Source: Acidimicrobiaceae bacterium | Lineage (GTDB): Bacteria > Actinomycetota > Acidimicrobiia > Acidimicrobiales > RAAP-2 | DNA length: 64,000 bases | Assembly: GCA_003132165.1 (NCBI GenBank) | Contig: PKWW01000051.1 | Span: 25,258 to 89,257 of the forward strand | Direction: 5' to 3' | Shown: piece by piece, positions 1 to 8,016 of the stretch | How positions within the stretch are numbered: the first letter of the stretch is position 1 | Layout of the letters: each line of letters starts with the position of its first letter | Position numbers and translations under genes: made by a program | The notes under the pieces: generated by a model | Databases searched by the model: none | What the model was told of the DNA's origin: nothing | Seen by the model: the letters and a program-made list of their open reading frames with translations, nothing else

Positions 1-707
1 CGAGCCTCATCCGAACTTAGAAACAGGATCGTGTTCGCGACGTCTTCTGGAAGCGCGGCGGTACCGAAAGGATTCAACTCCATACGCATCTGTCGATACT
101 TTTCAGCCATAAGGGCAAGCCGCGGATTGTCGATGAAACCGGGGACGACGCAATTGACGTTTACCTTGTATCTCGCAAGCTCGCGGGCAAGGCTGCTGGT
201 AAATCCGACGATCCCGGCCTTCGCGGTCGAGTAGTTGATTTGACCGATGTTGCCGAGGTACGACCGCGACGATATCAAGACGATCTTGCCGTATTCCTGC
301 TGTCTCATCTGTGGAACCACTGCGCGACAAGCAAGAAACGTGGTTCTCAGATTCAGTTCAATGACCGAGTCCCATTCCTCGTCTGTCATCTTGTGGATGA
401 GCGCGTCCTTCGAACCGCCAACCGTTGAAACAAGAACGTCGATTCGACCAAAGTCCCCGGCCACTTTCGAAATGAGGCTCTTCACCTCTTTATCGTCACG
501 CGCGTCGGCTTCGATAAATTTCACCTTGTCAGGATCAGCAATGTCAAGACTTCCAAGAAAGTCGCTCCATTTCGAACTTTCAAGGTCCGACACCACAACG
601 GTGGCGCCCTCGCGACAGAACGATTCGGTAATCGCACCTCCAATGACGCCAGCGCCCCCGGTAACGATCGCGACTTTGTCCTTCAGTCTCCCTCGCTTCT
701 CACTCAT
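1..707 (-). CDS. SDR-family NAD(P)-dependent oxidoreductase (3' end outside window)
   Basis: Short-chain dehydrogenase/reductase, cytosolic, about 235 residues seen; the C-terminus runs off the window. The N-terminus has a beta strand VAIVTGGAGVIGG (Rossmann glycine motif), then an NAG-type region replaced by VSTVGGS, and the catalytic pair YSTAK in INYSTAKAG with a Ser upstream (ISSRS). Start chosen at the ATG ending at 707, preceded by AAAGGG. It is the last visible gene of a minus-strand run after a thiolase and a DUF35 protein, so it probably oxidises or reduces a hydroxyacyl/ketoacyl intermediate; substrate not deducible. Confidence 0.9.
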   Translation of the reverse strand, partial: MSEKRGRLKDKVAIVTGGAGVIGGAITESFCREGATVVVSDLESSKWSDFLGSLDIADPDKVKFIEADARDDKEVKSLISKVAGDFGRIDVLVSTVGGSKDALIHKMTDEEWDSVIELNLRTTFLACRAVVPQMRQQEYGKIVLISSRSYLGNIGQINYSTAKAGIVGFTSSLARELARYKVNVNCVVPGFIDNPRLALMAEKYRQMRMELNPFGTAALPEDVANTILFLSSDEA

Positions 708-764
708 TTTCCAACCCTTTCGGTACTTTTCTCATCAATCGAATCCGCAACATCTTGGCCTTGC

Positions 765-1901
765 CTAGACGGTGAGAATGTGGACAGCCGCAGCACCGGT
801 TCCAATACCTGGCGTCGAACCACCCTGCACGTGCGCGAGCGCAGTCTTCGCTCCGGCGACCTGCCGCGCGCCAGAGCGGCCCTGCAGTTGACGCGAAAGT
901 TCAACAACTTGTGCGACCCCGGTCGCGCCCAGAGGATGACCGAGCGAGAGGCGCCCTCCACTCGGATTCACTGGTAGTCGTCCCCCGAGACTGGTCACTC
1001 CATCCTCAACGAGCCGGCCGCCTTCGCCACGCGGGCAGAATCCAAGGTTTTCGTACGCGAGAATCTCGCCAATCGTGAACGCGTCGTGCACTTCGGCCAC
1101 GTTGACGTCAGACGGTGCCATGCCCGCCATCTCGTAGGCGGCCGCACCGGCGCGCTCGGCGAGGTCATCGTCAGAGGCCGATTGCCCCTTGGCCGGATTT
1201 CGGTAGATGCCCGACTTCAGAATCGAAGCAGCGATGCGTACGGGCTTCACTTCTAATTGTCGAGCGACCTCGGCACTCACGATGATCAGCGCCGCCGCAC
1301 CATCGGTGGTCGGACAGCATTGCAACAGCGTCAGCGGCTCGGCGACCGGTCGCGACTGGAGTACCTGATCAAGGGTGACTTCCTCTTGGTAGTGCGCATA
1401 CGGATTCAGCGCACCCGCCCGGTGATTCTTCACCGAAACCATGGCGAGTTGCTCCTTGGTAAGGCCGTACCGCTGCATATGCTTGCTCGCGCGAAGCGCG
1501 TACTTTGCGGGAAGCGTCTTTCCGAGGAACGCTTCGTACTCACCCGGATTCGGCGGAATGAGCCCCTTCTCCATCTTCTCCATTCCCACCACGAGCACGA
1601 CATCGTGCAGACCTGACGCCACCGCCATCCATCCAACGTGCAGCGAAGTTCCACCTCCCGCGCAGGCGTTCTCAACATTCACAATGGGCATTCCGGTGAG
1701 GCTCAACTCACGGAGCACGCGTTGGCCGGCGACCCTTCCTCCATTGGAACTACTGAACACCGCCATGTCAATCTGCTTACGATTCACGCCAGAGTCCGCA
1801 ACTGCTTCCAGAACGGCCTTTCCCGCGAAGTCCTCCAGTAACAAGTTCGGGTATCGGCCGAAGGGAACCATTCCACTTCCGACAACAAAGACCTCACGCA
1901 T
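765..1901 (-). CDS. Thiolase family protein (SCP-x/acetyl-CoA acetyltransferase type)
   Basis: 378 aa. Thiolase fold: the nucleophile Cys is C80 in VENACAGGG, a His lies in EVHDAF, and the C-terminal GHPLGATG motif is present. Length and motifs match SCP-x-type thiolases, which lack the second canonical CxG cysteine region of biosynthetic thiolases. Strong Shine-Dalgarno GGAG seven bases before the ATG. It lies directly downstream of a DUF35 zinc-ribbon/OB-fold gene, a standard partnership in which the DUF35 protein forms a complex with the thiolase. Expected to cleave or form a C-C bond in an acyl-CoA; substrate unknown. Confidence 0.92.
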   Translation of the reverse strand: MREVFVVGSGMVPFGRYPNLLLEDFAGKAVLEAVADSGVNRKQIDMAVFSSSNGGRVAGQRVLRELSLTGMPIVNVENACAGGGTSLHVGWMAVASGLHDVVLVVGMEKMEKGLIPPNPGEYEAFLGKTLPAKYALRASKHMQRYGLTKEQLAMVSVKNHRAGALNPYAHYQEEVTLDQVLQSRPVAEPLTLLQCCPTTDGAAALIIVSAEVARQLEVKPVRIAASILKSGIYRNPAKGQSASDDDLAERAGAAAYEMAGMAPSDVNVAEVHDAFTIGEILAYENLGFCPRGEGGRLVEDGVTSLGGRLPVNPSGGRLSLGHPLGATGVAQVVELSRQLQGRSGARQVAGAKTALAHVQGGSTPGIGTGAAAVHILTV

Positions 1902-1937
1902 CGTTCGACTCCCTCTTCTTCATGATCATCTGTTTTC

Positions 1938-2360
1938 CTACGCCTTCAGCGGCGTGAACTGATAGGAGTGAAGTTCCTCACCGTCATCCTCGACTTTGGT
2001 GACACCGACGCAAAGGCCGAGTGCCACCCCCTCGTGCAACTCGTCTCGGGTGGCGCCGACGATCGGCGCAAGGATGACCATTTGTCCATCGAACTCGCCG
2101 TAGCCAACCACCCAGGGACTTTCGAAACCCGGCGGTAGTTGATGAACGATGGTGTAGTTGCGAAGTGTTGTGGGACCCTTGATGCGGATCTCACTTGTCG
2201 ATTCGCTACCGCAGTTCACGCAGATCTGGTGCTCGGGGAAAGCTACCTCGCCGCATTCGCCGCAACGAGTACCCAGCAGTACGACCTCACCTTGGTCATC
2301 GATCTCCCAGCGACCAATGCGCGGGCGAATTCTCGTCGAGGACGCCGCCTTTTCAGACAT
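1938..2360 (-). CDS. Zn-ribbon/OB-fold (DUF35) protein, thiolase partner
   Basis: 140 aa from the chosen ATG at 2360 (GGAG seven bases upstream; an upstream ATG at 2399 lacks an SD). N-terminal rubredoxin-like ribbon with CGECGEVAFPEHQICVNCG (two CxxC pairs), then an OB-fold (strands around IKGPTTLRNYTIVHQLPPG and GYGEFDGQMVILAPIVG). Such proteins act as acyl-CoA-binding partners of SCP-x thiolases or MaoC-type hydratases. Gene order DUF35-thiolase-SDR suggests one transcription unit started from an extended -10 promoter about 125 bases upstream. Confidence 0.88.
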   Translation of the reverse strand: MSEKAASSTRIRPRIGRWEIDDQGEVVLLGTRCGECGEVAFPEHQICVNCGSESTSEIRIKGPTTLRNYTIVHQLPPGFESPWVVGYGEFDGQMVILAPIVGATRDELHEGVALGLCVGVTKVEDDGEELHSYQFTPLKA

Positions 2361-2487
2361 TGAAACTCCAATCCATGGCTCTCGCAACTTCTGGGGCATA
2401 GTCTTGGGTCACGATGCTTGCCTTTCTTAGAAAGCCCCTGAACTCAGAGCAGACTCCTAAGCAATTCAGCTCAGGGTCGATTCCCGA

Positions 2488-2496
2488 ATTATAGCA
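2488..2496 (-). promoter_or_regulatory. Extended -10 promoter for the DUF35-thiolase-SDR unit
   Basis: On the minus strand the sequence reads TGCTATAAT: a perfect -10 TATAAT with a TGn extension. No good -35 is placed 17 bases away (closest GTCTTG at 16). Transcription would start near 2480, giving a leader of about 120 bases. Confidence 0.55.
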
Positions 2497-2501
2497 ATTT
2501 T

Positions 2502-2514
2502 TCTTGCAACAAGA
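2502..2514. promoter_or_regulatory. 13-bp palindrome in the divergent promoter region
   Basis: TCTTG-CAA-CAAGA is a perfect inverted repeat just upstream of the extended -10 on the minus strand and about 90 bases before the plus-strand aldolase gene, i.e. placed where a regulator could act on both. Another TTGCAA lies just before the RpiR gene (near 5378). The bound protein is unknown. Confidence 0.35.
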
Positions 2515-2604
2515 CGGCAAAGGTGAAATACTCGAAGGCAGCGCGGTGCCATCACCCGTGATGGCGAGGAAGAAATGAAGAATGACGAGAAGAAGGGTTC
2601 GTTG

Positions 2605-3291
2605 ATGAACACGGCGTCAAAACAGCAAGAGATCGTGACCGCTTGTCGAGTTCTCGAATACGCCGGCCAGGCCGACATGGTGTGGGGACACGTGTCAGTC
2701 CGAGATGATCAAGGTCGTGGAGTGTGGCTCAAAGGGAGCAATCTCGGCTTCGACGAAGTTCAAGAGAGTGACGTAATCCTCCTCTCGTGGGAGGGCGAGA
2801 TACTCGAAGGAACTGCCGGTCGTCACGTTGAGTACCCGATCCATCTGGAGATAATGAAGGTCCGACCAGACGTGAACGCGGTGGTCCACACGCACCCCCT
2901 GTACTCGATAGCCTTCGCTGCGACGGGCTGGCCTCTGATGGCCCTCTCCCACGAGGCCTGCCACTTTGTTCCACCGGACATCGCTCGTTTCCTCAAGACG
3001 GGTGACCTGATCCGGACGCCTGATTTGGGATCAGATCTCGCCCTCTGCCTCGGCGACCGAAACGCAGTCCTCATACCCCATCACGGCATTGTCACCGTCG
3101 GCTCCGACCTCGGCAAAGCCGTCGCCGCCGCCACCCACCTGGAACGCGCGTGCCAGATCGCGTTGCTCGCCGGCGAAGGAGCTCAACCGAGCCCTGACGA
3201 GGAAGCGCTGCAAAAGCGGGAACGTTCCGATCGTCACCTCTCGATGGCCTGGAACTACCTCGCGAGAACTGTACCGAAGTCTCTTAACTGA
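2605..3291 (+). CDS. Class II aldolase/adducin family protein
   Basis: 228 aa from ATG 2605 (AGAAGGG seven bases upstream); an in-frame ATG at 2575 with GAGG is the alternative. Zinc-binding class II aldolase fold: HTHPLYS holds two His ligands, the third is in IPHHGIVTVG, and the acid/base Glu is in HVEYPIH. Homologues include fuculose-phosphate aldolase, ribulose-5-phosphate epimerase and decarboxylating enzymes. Similar sequence to the class II aldolase at 5717-6472 (SHEACHFVPPDIAR versus SHEGCHLVPPEMAR), so the two are paralogues on either side of the regulator. Divergent from DUF35, convergent with fni and overlapping it by 8 bp. Confidence 0.88.
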   Translation: MNTASKQQEIVTACRVLEYAGQADMVWGHVSVRDDQGRGVWLKGSNLGFDEVQESDVILLSWEGEILEGTAGRHVEYPIHLEIMKVRPDVNAVVHTHPLYSIAFAATGWPLMALSHEACHFVPPDIARFLKTGDLIRTPDLGSDLALCLGDRNAVLIPHHGIVTVGSDLGKAVAAATHLERACQIALLAGEGAQPSPDEEALQKRERSDRHLSMAWNYLARTVPKSLN

Positions 3292-4360
3292 GCCCCAGCT
3301 GGCTAAACCATTCCTTCGTAGAGCCGAGCACGACCTTCGTTGACGACGCGAGGTCATTAATGTCGTGAGCTCCAGCCAGAAACATCGCGCTTCGAAGCTG
3401 CAGTTGGAAACCATCGAGCCATCTCCCTAACGAGTCCTCGCCCTCGGTGGCGCATACCAAAAGTGGACGACCTACTCCAGCGGCGACCGCGCCGAGGGCA
3501 ATCGACTTGGCGGCGTCGACGCCGGAACGAACACCGCCAACCGCGATAGTTGGCAGCACTTGAGAACACGCCAGAACGCTGACCGCCGTCGGAATGCCCC
3601 AGGTTGAGAGCGCATTTCCAAGGTCGTTCTTCTGGTTGATTCCGCGAGCCCTGCTTCGTTCCGCTTCGATCGCGGCGAACGAGGTTCCGCCGCGCCCGCC
3701 AACGTCCAGCATCGACACGCCGATGTCCTTCAGCCTCCGCGCGACCTGGCCAGACAATCCGCCTCCCGTTTCCTTGACGATCACGGGTACCGTCGACGCC
3801 TTGACGAAAGCGGCCAACGCGGCCAACGAGTCACGGGCACGGGTCTGCCCTTCGGGCTGAACCACCTCCTCGAGGTAGTTCAGGTGGACTGCCAGTGCGT
3901 CGGCGCCGACCATCTCGGTCAGCGTCGCCACGTGGCGGTCAATGAGTCCCGCCTCGAGGTATTCGATCAGCTGGCTGATCCCAATGTTGCCCATCACAAA
4001 CGCAGTAGGCGCCTCCTCTCGAACAATGGTGTAGGACCTCTCCAACTCGGGATGCTCCAGAGCCGCTCTTTGGCTACCAACACCAATGGCGACGCCAGCA
4101 TTTTCTGCGGCGCGGGCCAGAAGCCGATTGATCTCTACCGCCCCTGGGTGTCCACCGGTCATCCCCGCGATGACGAGTGGGAATGACAGTCGACGGCCTA
4201 AGAGCACCGTGCTGATATCAATCATGTCGGCGTCGATTGTCGGAAGCGCTTGGTGGACTAGGTGAATGTCTTCCCAACCCGCAGAGCCACCCACCCCATC
4301 CGATATGCTCTGCGCCAATTCGAGATGTTCAGCTTTTCGAATTGCAATTGGGTCACTCAT
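3284..4360 (-). CDS. fni: Type 2 isopentenyl-diphosphate delta-isomerase
   Basis: 358 aa, the usual length for FMN- and NADPH-dependent IDI-2, which interconverts IPP and DMAPP for isoprenoids. Family motifs visible: RKAEH near the N-terminus, VIAGMTGGHPGAVEIN (FMN/substrate), GSQRAAL, VIVKETGGG, DVGGRGGTSF and AVGGVRSG. ATG at 4360; weak SD. The only isoprenoid gene in the window; it follows the RpiR gene by about 120 bases on the same strand, so co-transcription is possible but functional linkage to the catabolic genes is not obvious. Confidence 0.93.
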   Translation of the reverse strand: MSDPIAIRKAEHLELAQSISDGVGGSAGWEDIHLVHQALPTIDADMIDISTVLLGRRLSFPLVIAGMTGGHPGAVEINRLLARAAENAGVAIGVGSQRAALEHPELERSYTIVREEAPTAFVMGNIGISQLIEYLEAGLIDRHVATLTEMVGADALAVHLNYLEEVVQPEGQTRARDSLAALAAFVKASTVPVIVKETGGGLSGQVARRLKDIGVSMLDVGGRGGTSFAAIEAERSRARGINQKNDLGNALSTWGIPTAVSVLACSQVLPTIAVGGVRSGVDAAKSIALGAVAAGVGRPLLVCATEGEDSLGRWLDGFQLQLRSAMFLAGAHDINDLASSTKVVLGSTKEWFSQLGLS

Positions 4361-4482
4361 CGATACGTGGTCTCTTTAGGAAGCGTTGAGTCACCGCGCA
4401 CCGGGAATCGTTGTCGAGCGGAATCCGCAAGCGACCAAATGATTCGCGGCCCGCTGATCGTCTCGCGGACCGTCGCGTCAAC

Positions 4483-5361
4483 TCAATCATCGTCGTCCCT
4501 CAAGAGGAACGAGTTCCATTCATTCATCATCCGGAAGATCTGGTCGTACCGAGACGTCGATTCCTCCATCTGTTCCGCCAACGAATTCAGGAGCGCGTTC
4601 GCCACCGCCATTGGGGCGACGAGCGAGTTCTGCAATCCGATTCCCGAGACGTTGGTCGCCAGCACGACGTCAACTTGCTGCGCCACGGGGGCTACCGGGG
4701 TGTCAGTGATTGCGATGATCGACGCCCCCCTGTCCTTGGCGGCGGACACGATCTGCAGCGTTCTCGAGGCGTAGGGCGGAAAACTGAACGCCAGCAATGC
4801 GTCGTCCTTGGTGATGTCGAGCAGCATTGGCGCGGTCGTCGCATCGCCACTCAGGGTACTCACGCGTCCACTCATTCGGCCGAGCTGTACGGCGACGTAT
4901 TTGGAGAGAGCCTCCGAAGCGAAGCCACCGGCGACGTAAATCCAACGCGCCTTGAGCAAGATCGCAATCGCGTTCTCAAGGTCACTGATGGAAAGACGCG
5001 TAATCGTGGCATGAAGATTCTCGCTGTCGTGAACGAAGGACCTTGCGATCGTTCCCTTACCGAGATGCTCCGCCCCTGATCCCTGACTTCCCTCGGAGTT
5101 TGGGCTCGGACGCATTTGCGTGCGCACGATGACCCGAATCCTCTGCTGCAGGTCGGGGTAACCGCTGAGACCCACCCGGTACGCAAATCGCACGATGGTC
5201 GACGGGCTGACTCCAAGTCGAGACGCAAGTTTCTCTACCGTCGCGAACGCGACGAACTCTGGATCCTCAACGATGAGTTCAGCAATACGCTTCTGAGAAA
5301 GCGTTAAATCCTTGTAGCTGCGGCGCAGATCAATCAGGACATTGGATGATTTCGCAGACAT
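4483..5361 (-). CDS. MurR/RpiR-family transcriptional regulator
   Basis: 292 aa. N-terminal HTH_6 domain (residues about 10-85, LTLSQKRIAELIVEDPEF then VEKLASRLGVSPSTIVRFAY) and a C-terminal SIS domain (about 125-260; GGFASEALSKYVAVQL, SFPPYASRTLQIVSAAKDRG, IAITDTPVAP) that senses phosphosugars in characterised members. ATG at 5361 preferred over TTG at 5364; AGGGG eight bases upstream. Lies directly downstream of the catabolic cluster and is the best candidate for its local regulator. Its own upstream region holds two short palindromes. Confidence 0.9.
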   Translation of the reverse strand: MSAKSSNVLIDLRRSYKDLTLSQKRIAELIVEDPEFVAFATVEKLASRLGVSPSTIVRFAYRVGLSGYPDLQQRIRVIVRTQMRPSPNSEGSQGSGAEHLGKGTIARSFVHDSENLHATITRLSISDLENAIAILLKARWIYVAGGFASEALSKYVAVQLGRMSGRVSTLSGDATTAPMLLDITKDDALLAFSFPPYASRTLQIVSAAKDRGASIIAITDTPVAPVAQQVDVVLATNVSGIGLQNSLVAPMAVANALLNSLAEQMEESTSRYDQIFRMMNEWNSFLLRDDDD

Positions 5362-5364
5362 CAA

Positions 5365-5716
5365 CGATTCCCCTTCTTTGCAAGGACTATTCCCGTTCGG
5401 TCGAGGACTGATCGCGCCAAGGATGCCCTGCGAAAAGTCGAGTGATCAATGACTTGACCATTGAGTGCCCAATTCTCTTGATTGACTTGCGGCACCCTTG
5501 GCCTCCCTTTTCACTCAACTCGGAAGAAACGTCTCAGAGACGGGAATTTCTAATCGGCATCTTACGGCAAAACATCTTGCACAATCCGTTTGAATGTGAA
5601 AGATATCCCCACCCTTCCTTGGATTCTCGCCAATGAACGACGACATCCGCCTAAATCCGTGGCGCGCCGAAGGAGGTCCGAGCCCGCGAGGTACGAACCA
5701 GGCCTGGCCCGGTGAT
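5365..5716. other. Intergenic region with two palindromes, no gene
   Basis: 352 bases between the regulator and the class II aldolase, with no convincing ORF. Two symmetrical elements: TCAATG-7 nt-CATTGA (5446-5451/5459-5464), about 85 bases before the regulator start, and the perfect CGTCTC-A-GAGACG (5530-5542), which on the minus strand is followed by TTTCTT and could equally be a weak terminator for the aldolase gene. Both are candidates for autoregulatory operators. Confidence 0.4.
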
Positions 5717-6472
5717 CTACGCCAGAGCTGTCTCTGACGCAGGCGTCACCCGCTCCAGGTACTCCCAACTGATGCTTGGTCGTCGCATCTGCCCGCTTCG
5801 CTTCTTCAACACCTCTTCGTCGGAGATGGTGTGAACATCATCTCCGGCCAGCAACAGAAGTTGGCATGTCTTTTCAAGGTAGACGGCGAGCGCCACCGCC
5901 TCGCCAAGATTCTCTGCCACGGTGATCAGGCCGTGGCCGGGCATGAGAATCGAGTTCCGCGCACCGAGGGCGGCCGCGAGCCCGCGCGCCTCTTCTTGCG
6001 TGCCGTTAGCACTGCCAGACCAGCGAACTCGCGCCATTTCTGGCGGCACGAGGTGACAACCTTCGTGCGAGATTGCCTGCAGCGCACGGTTGGTCGCGGC
6101 GAACGCCGTCGCGTGCAGTGAGTGGACGTGCACCACCGCGTGAACGTCGTCGCGCGACGCGAGCACCTCAACGGCGAGAGCGCCTTCGCTGTCGGGTTCG
6201 ACACCACCTTGAACGACATTCCCTGTTGGCGAGACGAGGACAATGTCATTGCGGCCGACCTCGTCGAAGCCACTACCGTCTCTGGTTATCCAGACGCCTC
6301 GTCCCGTAGCATCACGAACCGCAACAAAACCCCAGACGGTAGTCGTGAGTTTCGCTGCGTGCAGGACCCGGCACCCCCGGACCATCTCGGACAGTGTCGC
6401 GACTTGGTCGACCTCCCCTTGGGCGTCGCTGATCGATTCAGCTTCAGCGGGCTGCACCCTGGTTTGCCTCAC
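5717..6472 (-). CDS. Class II aldolase/adducin family protein (second copy)
   Basis: About 252 aa. Start uncertain: GTG at 6472 (GGGAG close upstream) or GTG at 6457 (GAGG about 10 bases upstream); either overlaps the end of the UbiD gene, suggesting coupling. Metal ligands VHVHSL and MPGHGLITV are kept and the Glu equivalent is in DSEGALAV, but the His of the usual E-x(3)-H pattern is Ala here, unlike the paralogue at 2605. Could be a decarboxylase, epimerase or aldolase step after UbiD. N-terminal residues before MVRGCRVL are unlike the family. Confidence 0.85.
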   Translation of the reverse strand: MRQTRVQPAEAESISDAQGEVDQVATLSEMVRGCRVLHAAKLTTTVWGFVAVRDATGRGVWITRDGSGFDEVGRNDIVLVSPTGNVVQGGVEPDSEGALAVEVLASRDDVHAVVHVHSLHATAFAATNRALQAISHEGCHLVPPEMARVRWSGSANGTQEEARGLAAALGARNSILMPGHGLITVAENLGEAVALAVYLEKTCQLLLLAGDDVHTISDEEVLKKRSGQMRRPSISWEYLERVTPASETALA

Positions 6473-7901
6473 CCGCTCCCGCCAGCAAATAGCCCCAACG
6501 CTTTCGAGTCTCGGCTTTGGTCTTCGCATCGGGACCGATCGGAATCGCGAAGTTGTCCTTCCATTCGAATGGCCGGGTCGCGTCGATGAGTAGGCGGGAG
6601 TTGTACCGCTTGTCATTGGGCGGTATTGCTGGGTCGAGGGGTGAGGAGAGGGCCCGCTTGATGATGTCAATCGAACGTTCTGGGTCCATTCTCGTAAAGA
6701 TCGCCCAGAGCACGTCATTCATGTCGGTGACGTCAATGTCATCGTCGACGACCACGACGATTCGACCGAAGTAGCCCGCCGACGCGACCGAAGCCGCCGC
6801 GTGAAGCGTCTGACGCGAGTGTCCGGCGTACTTCTGTTCTATCGCGACGACGTTGAACAACCTGGTCCCACCCTCGGCGAAGCACTGGACATCGCTGATG
6901 CCGGGAATTCCCGTGCCACGAAGCTCGCGCAGCATGATCGCGGACCGAAGGTACTCGCGGTACAAGTACGGGTCGTACGCGGGCGGCTTGTTCGGCGGCA
7001 CACCGAGCATGATCGGATTGTTGCGCCAGTACATTCCTTCGACCTTCATCACCGGCTCAGACGGCTGGAGGGCGCCGTAGTAGCCCGTCCATTCGCCAAA
7101 GGGGCCCTCGGGCGCATTCTTGTCGGGATAGATGTACCCCTCGAGCACGATTTCGGCGGAAGCCGGTACGGGGAGGCCGGTGATCGGCAAGTTGACGACC
7201 TCATACGGTTCGCCACGGATGGCGCCCGCCCACTGATACTCCGAGACACCGTAGGGCACTTCGATGGTCGAGGCGGCGAAGATCAACGGGTCCATTCCGC
7301 AGACGATCGCGATGGGGCAGGGCTCGCCACGGCTGAAGTACTCGTCGCGAATGATTCGGCCGTGCTTGCCGGGCGATATATAGACACCCACGTTCTGCTC
7401 ATCGTGAATCATGACGCGATAAGTGCCCATATTGACCCAATCGCTGCCCGGCGATCTTTGAACGATTCCGCAGCCGGTTCCGATATAGCGTCCGCCGTCA
7501 AGTGGGTGCCACTGTGGCGTCGGGAACTCCAAAACGTTCACATCGTCGCCTCGTTGGACGTTTTCAAAGATCGGCGCGTCGTCGAGCACCTTGACGTCCT
7601 GCGAGCGATTGCTCTCGGTGAGACGAAGGAACTCGTCCATGAGTGGGCGGCGTTCGATGTCCACCGGCAACCCGAGCGTCAACGCCAGTCGTGTCCGAGT
7701 GGCGTTCGTGTTCACGAGTAAACGATGGCCTGCGGGATAGCCGGGAATATTGTCGAACAGAACCGCTGGCGCGCCCAACGTGTGCACCAGCATCTCGCTG
7801 GCGTGGCCAATGTCCTCTTGCCACGTCGCTCCATCAACTACGCGCAATTCGCCCATGCTCTCGACACGGTCAATCCACGATCTCAAGTCTGTGTATTCCA
7901 T
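6444..7901 (-). CDS. UbiD-family prFMN-dependent (de)carboxylase
   Basis: 485 aa from ATG 7901 (AGGG ten bases upstream; ATG 7910 is an alternative). UbiD/Fdc family: reversible decarboxylation of aromatic or alpha,beta-unsaturated acids using prenylated FMN. Visible: MGELRVVDG N-terminus, GTYRVMIHD, SPGKHGRII, EYQWAGAIRGEP, and the acidic active-site stretch APEGPFGEWTGYYG. The cofactor-making UbiX homologue lies in the same run (11342-11947) and importer genes lie between them, so import and decarboxylation of a carboxylic acid is the likely job. Substrate unknown. Confidence 0.93.
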   Translation of the reverse strand: MEYTDLRSWIDRVESMGELRVVDGATWQEDIGHASEMLVHTLGAPAVLFDNIPGYPAGHRLLVNTNATRTRLALTLGLPVDIERRPLMDEFLRLTESNRSQDVKVLDDAPIFENVQRGDDVNVLEFPTPQWHPLDGGRYIGTGCGIVQRSPGSDWVNMGTYRVMIHDEQNVGVYISPGKHGRIIRDEYFSRGEPCPIAIVCGMDPLIFAASTIEVPYGVSEYQWAGAIRGEPYEVVNLPITGLPVPASAEIVLEGYIYPDKNAPEGPFGEWTGYYGALQPSEPVMKVEGMYWRNNPIMLGVPPNKPPAYDPYLYREYLRSAIMLRELRGTGIPGISDVQCFAEGGTRLFNVVAIEQKYAGHSRQTLHAAASVASAGYFGRIVVVVDDDIDVTDMNDVLWAIFTRMDPERSIDIIKRALSSPLDPAIPPNDKRYNSRLLIDATRPFEWKDNFAIPIGPDAKTKAETRKRWGYLLAGAGEANQGAAR

Positions 7902-8016
7902 TCCCGTCATTCCCTTCTCACTTTGTGGCGACAAACGTCTAGCGTCTATCTTTCACCACCCAACATTCGACTTCTATCAAGACGGCTCAGATACCGCGCT
8001 GTCTCAAGTCTTGCTC

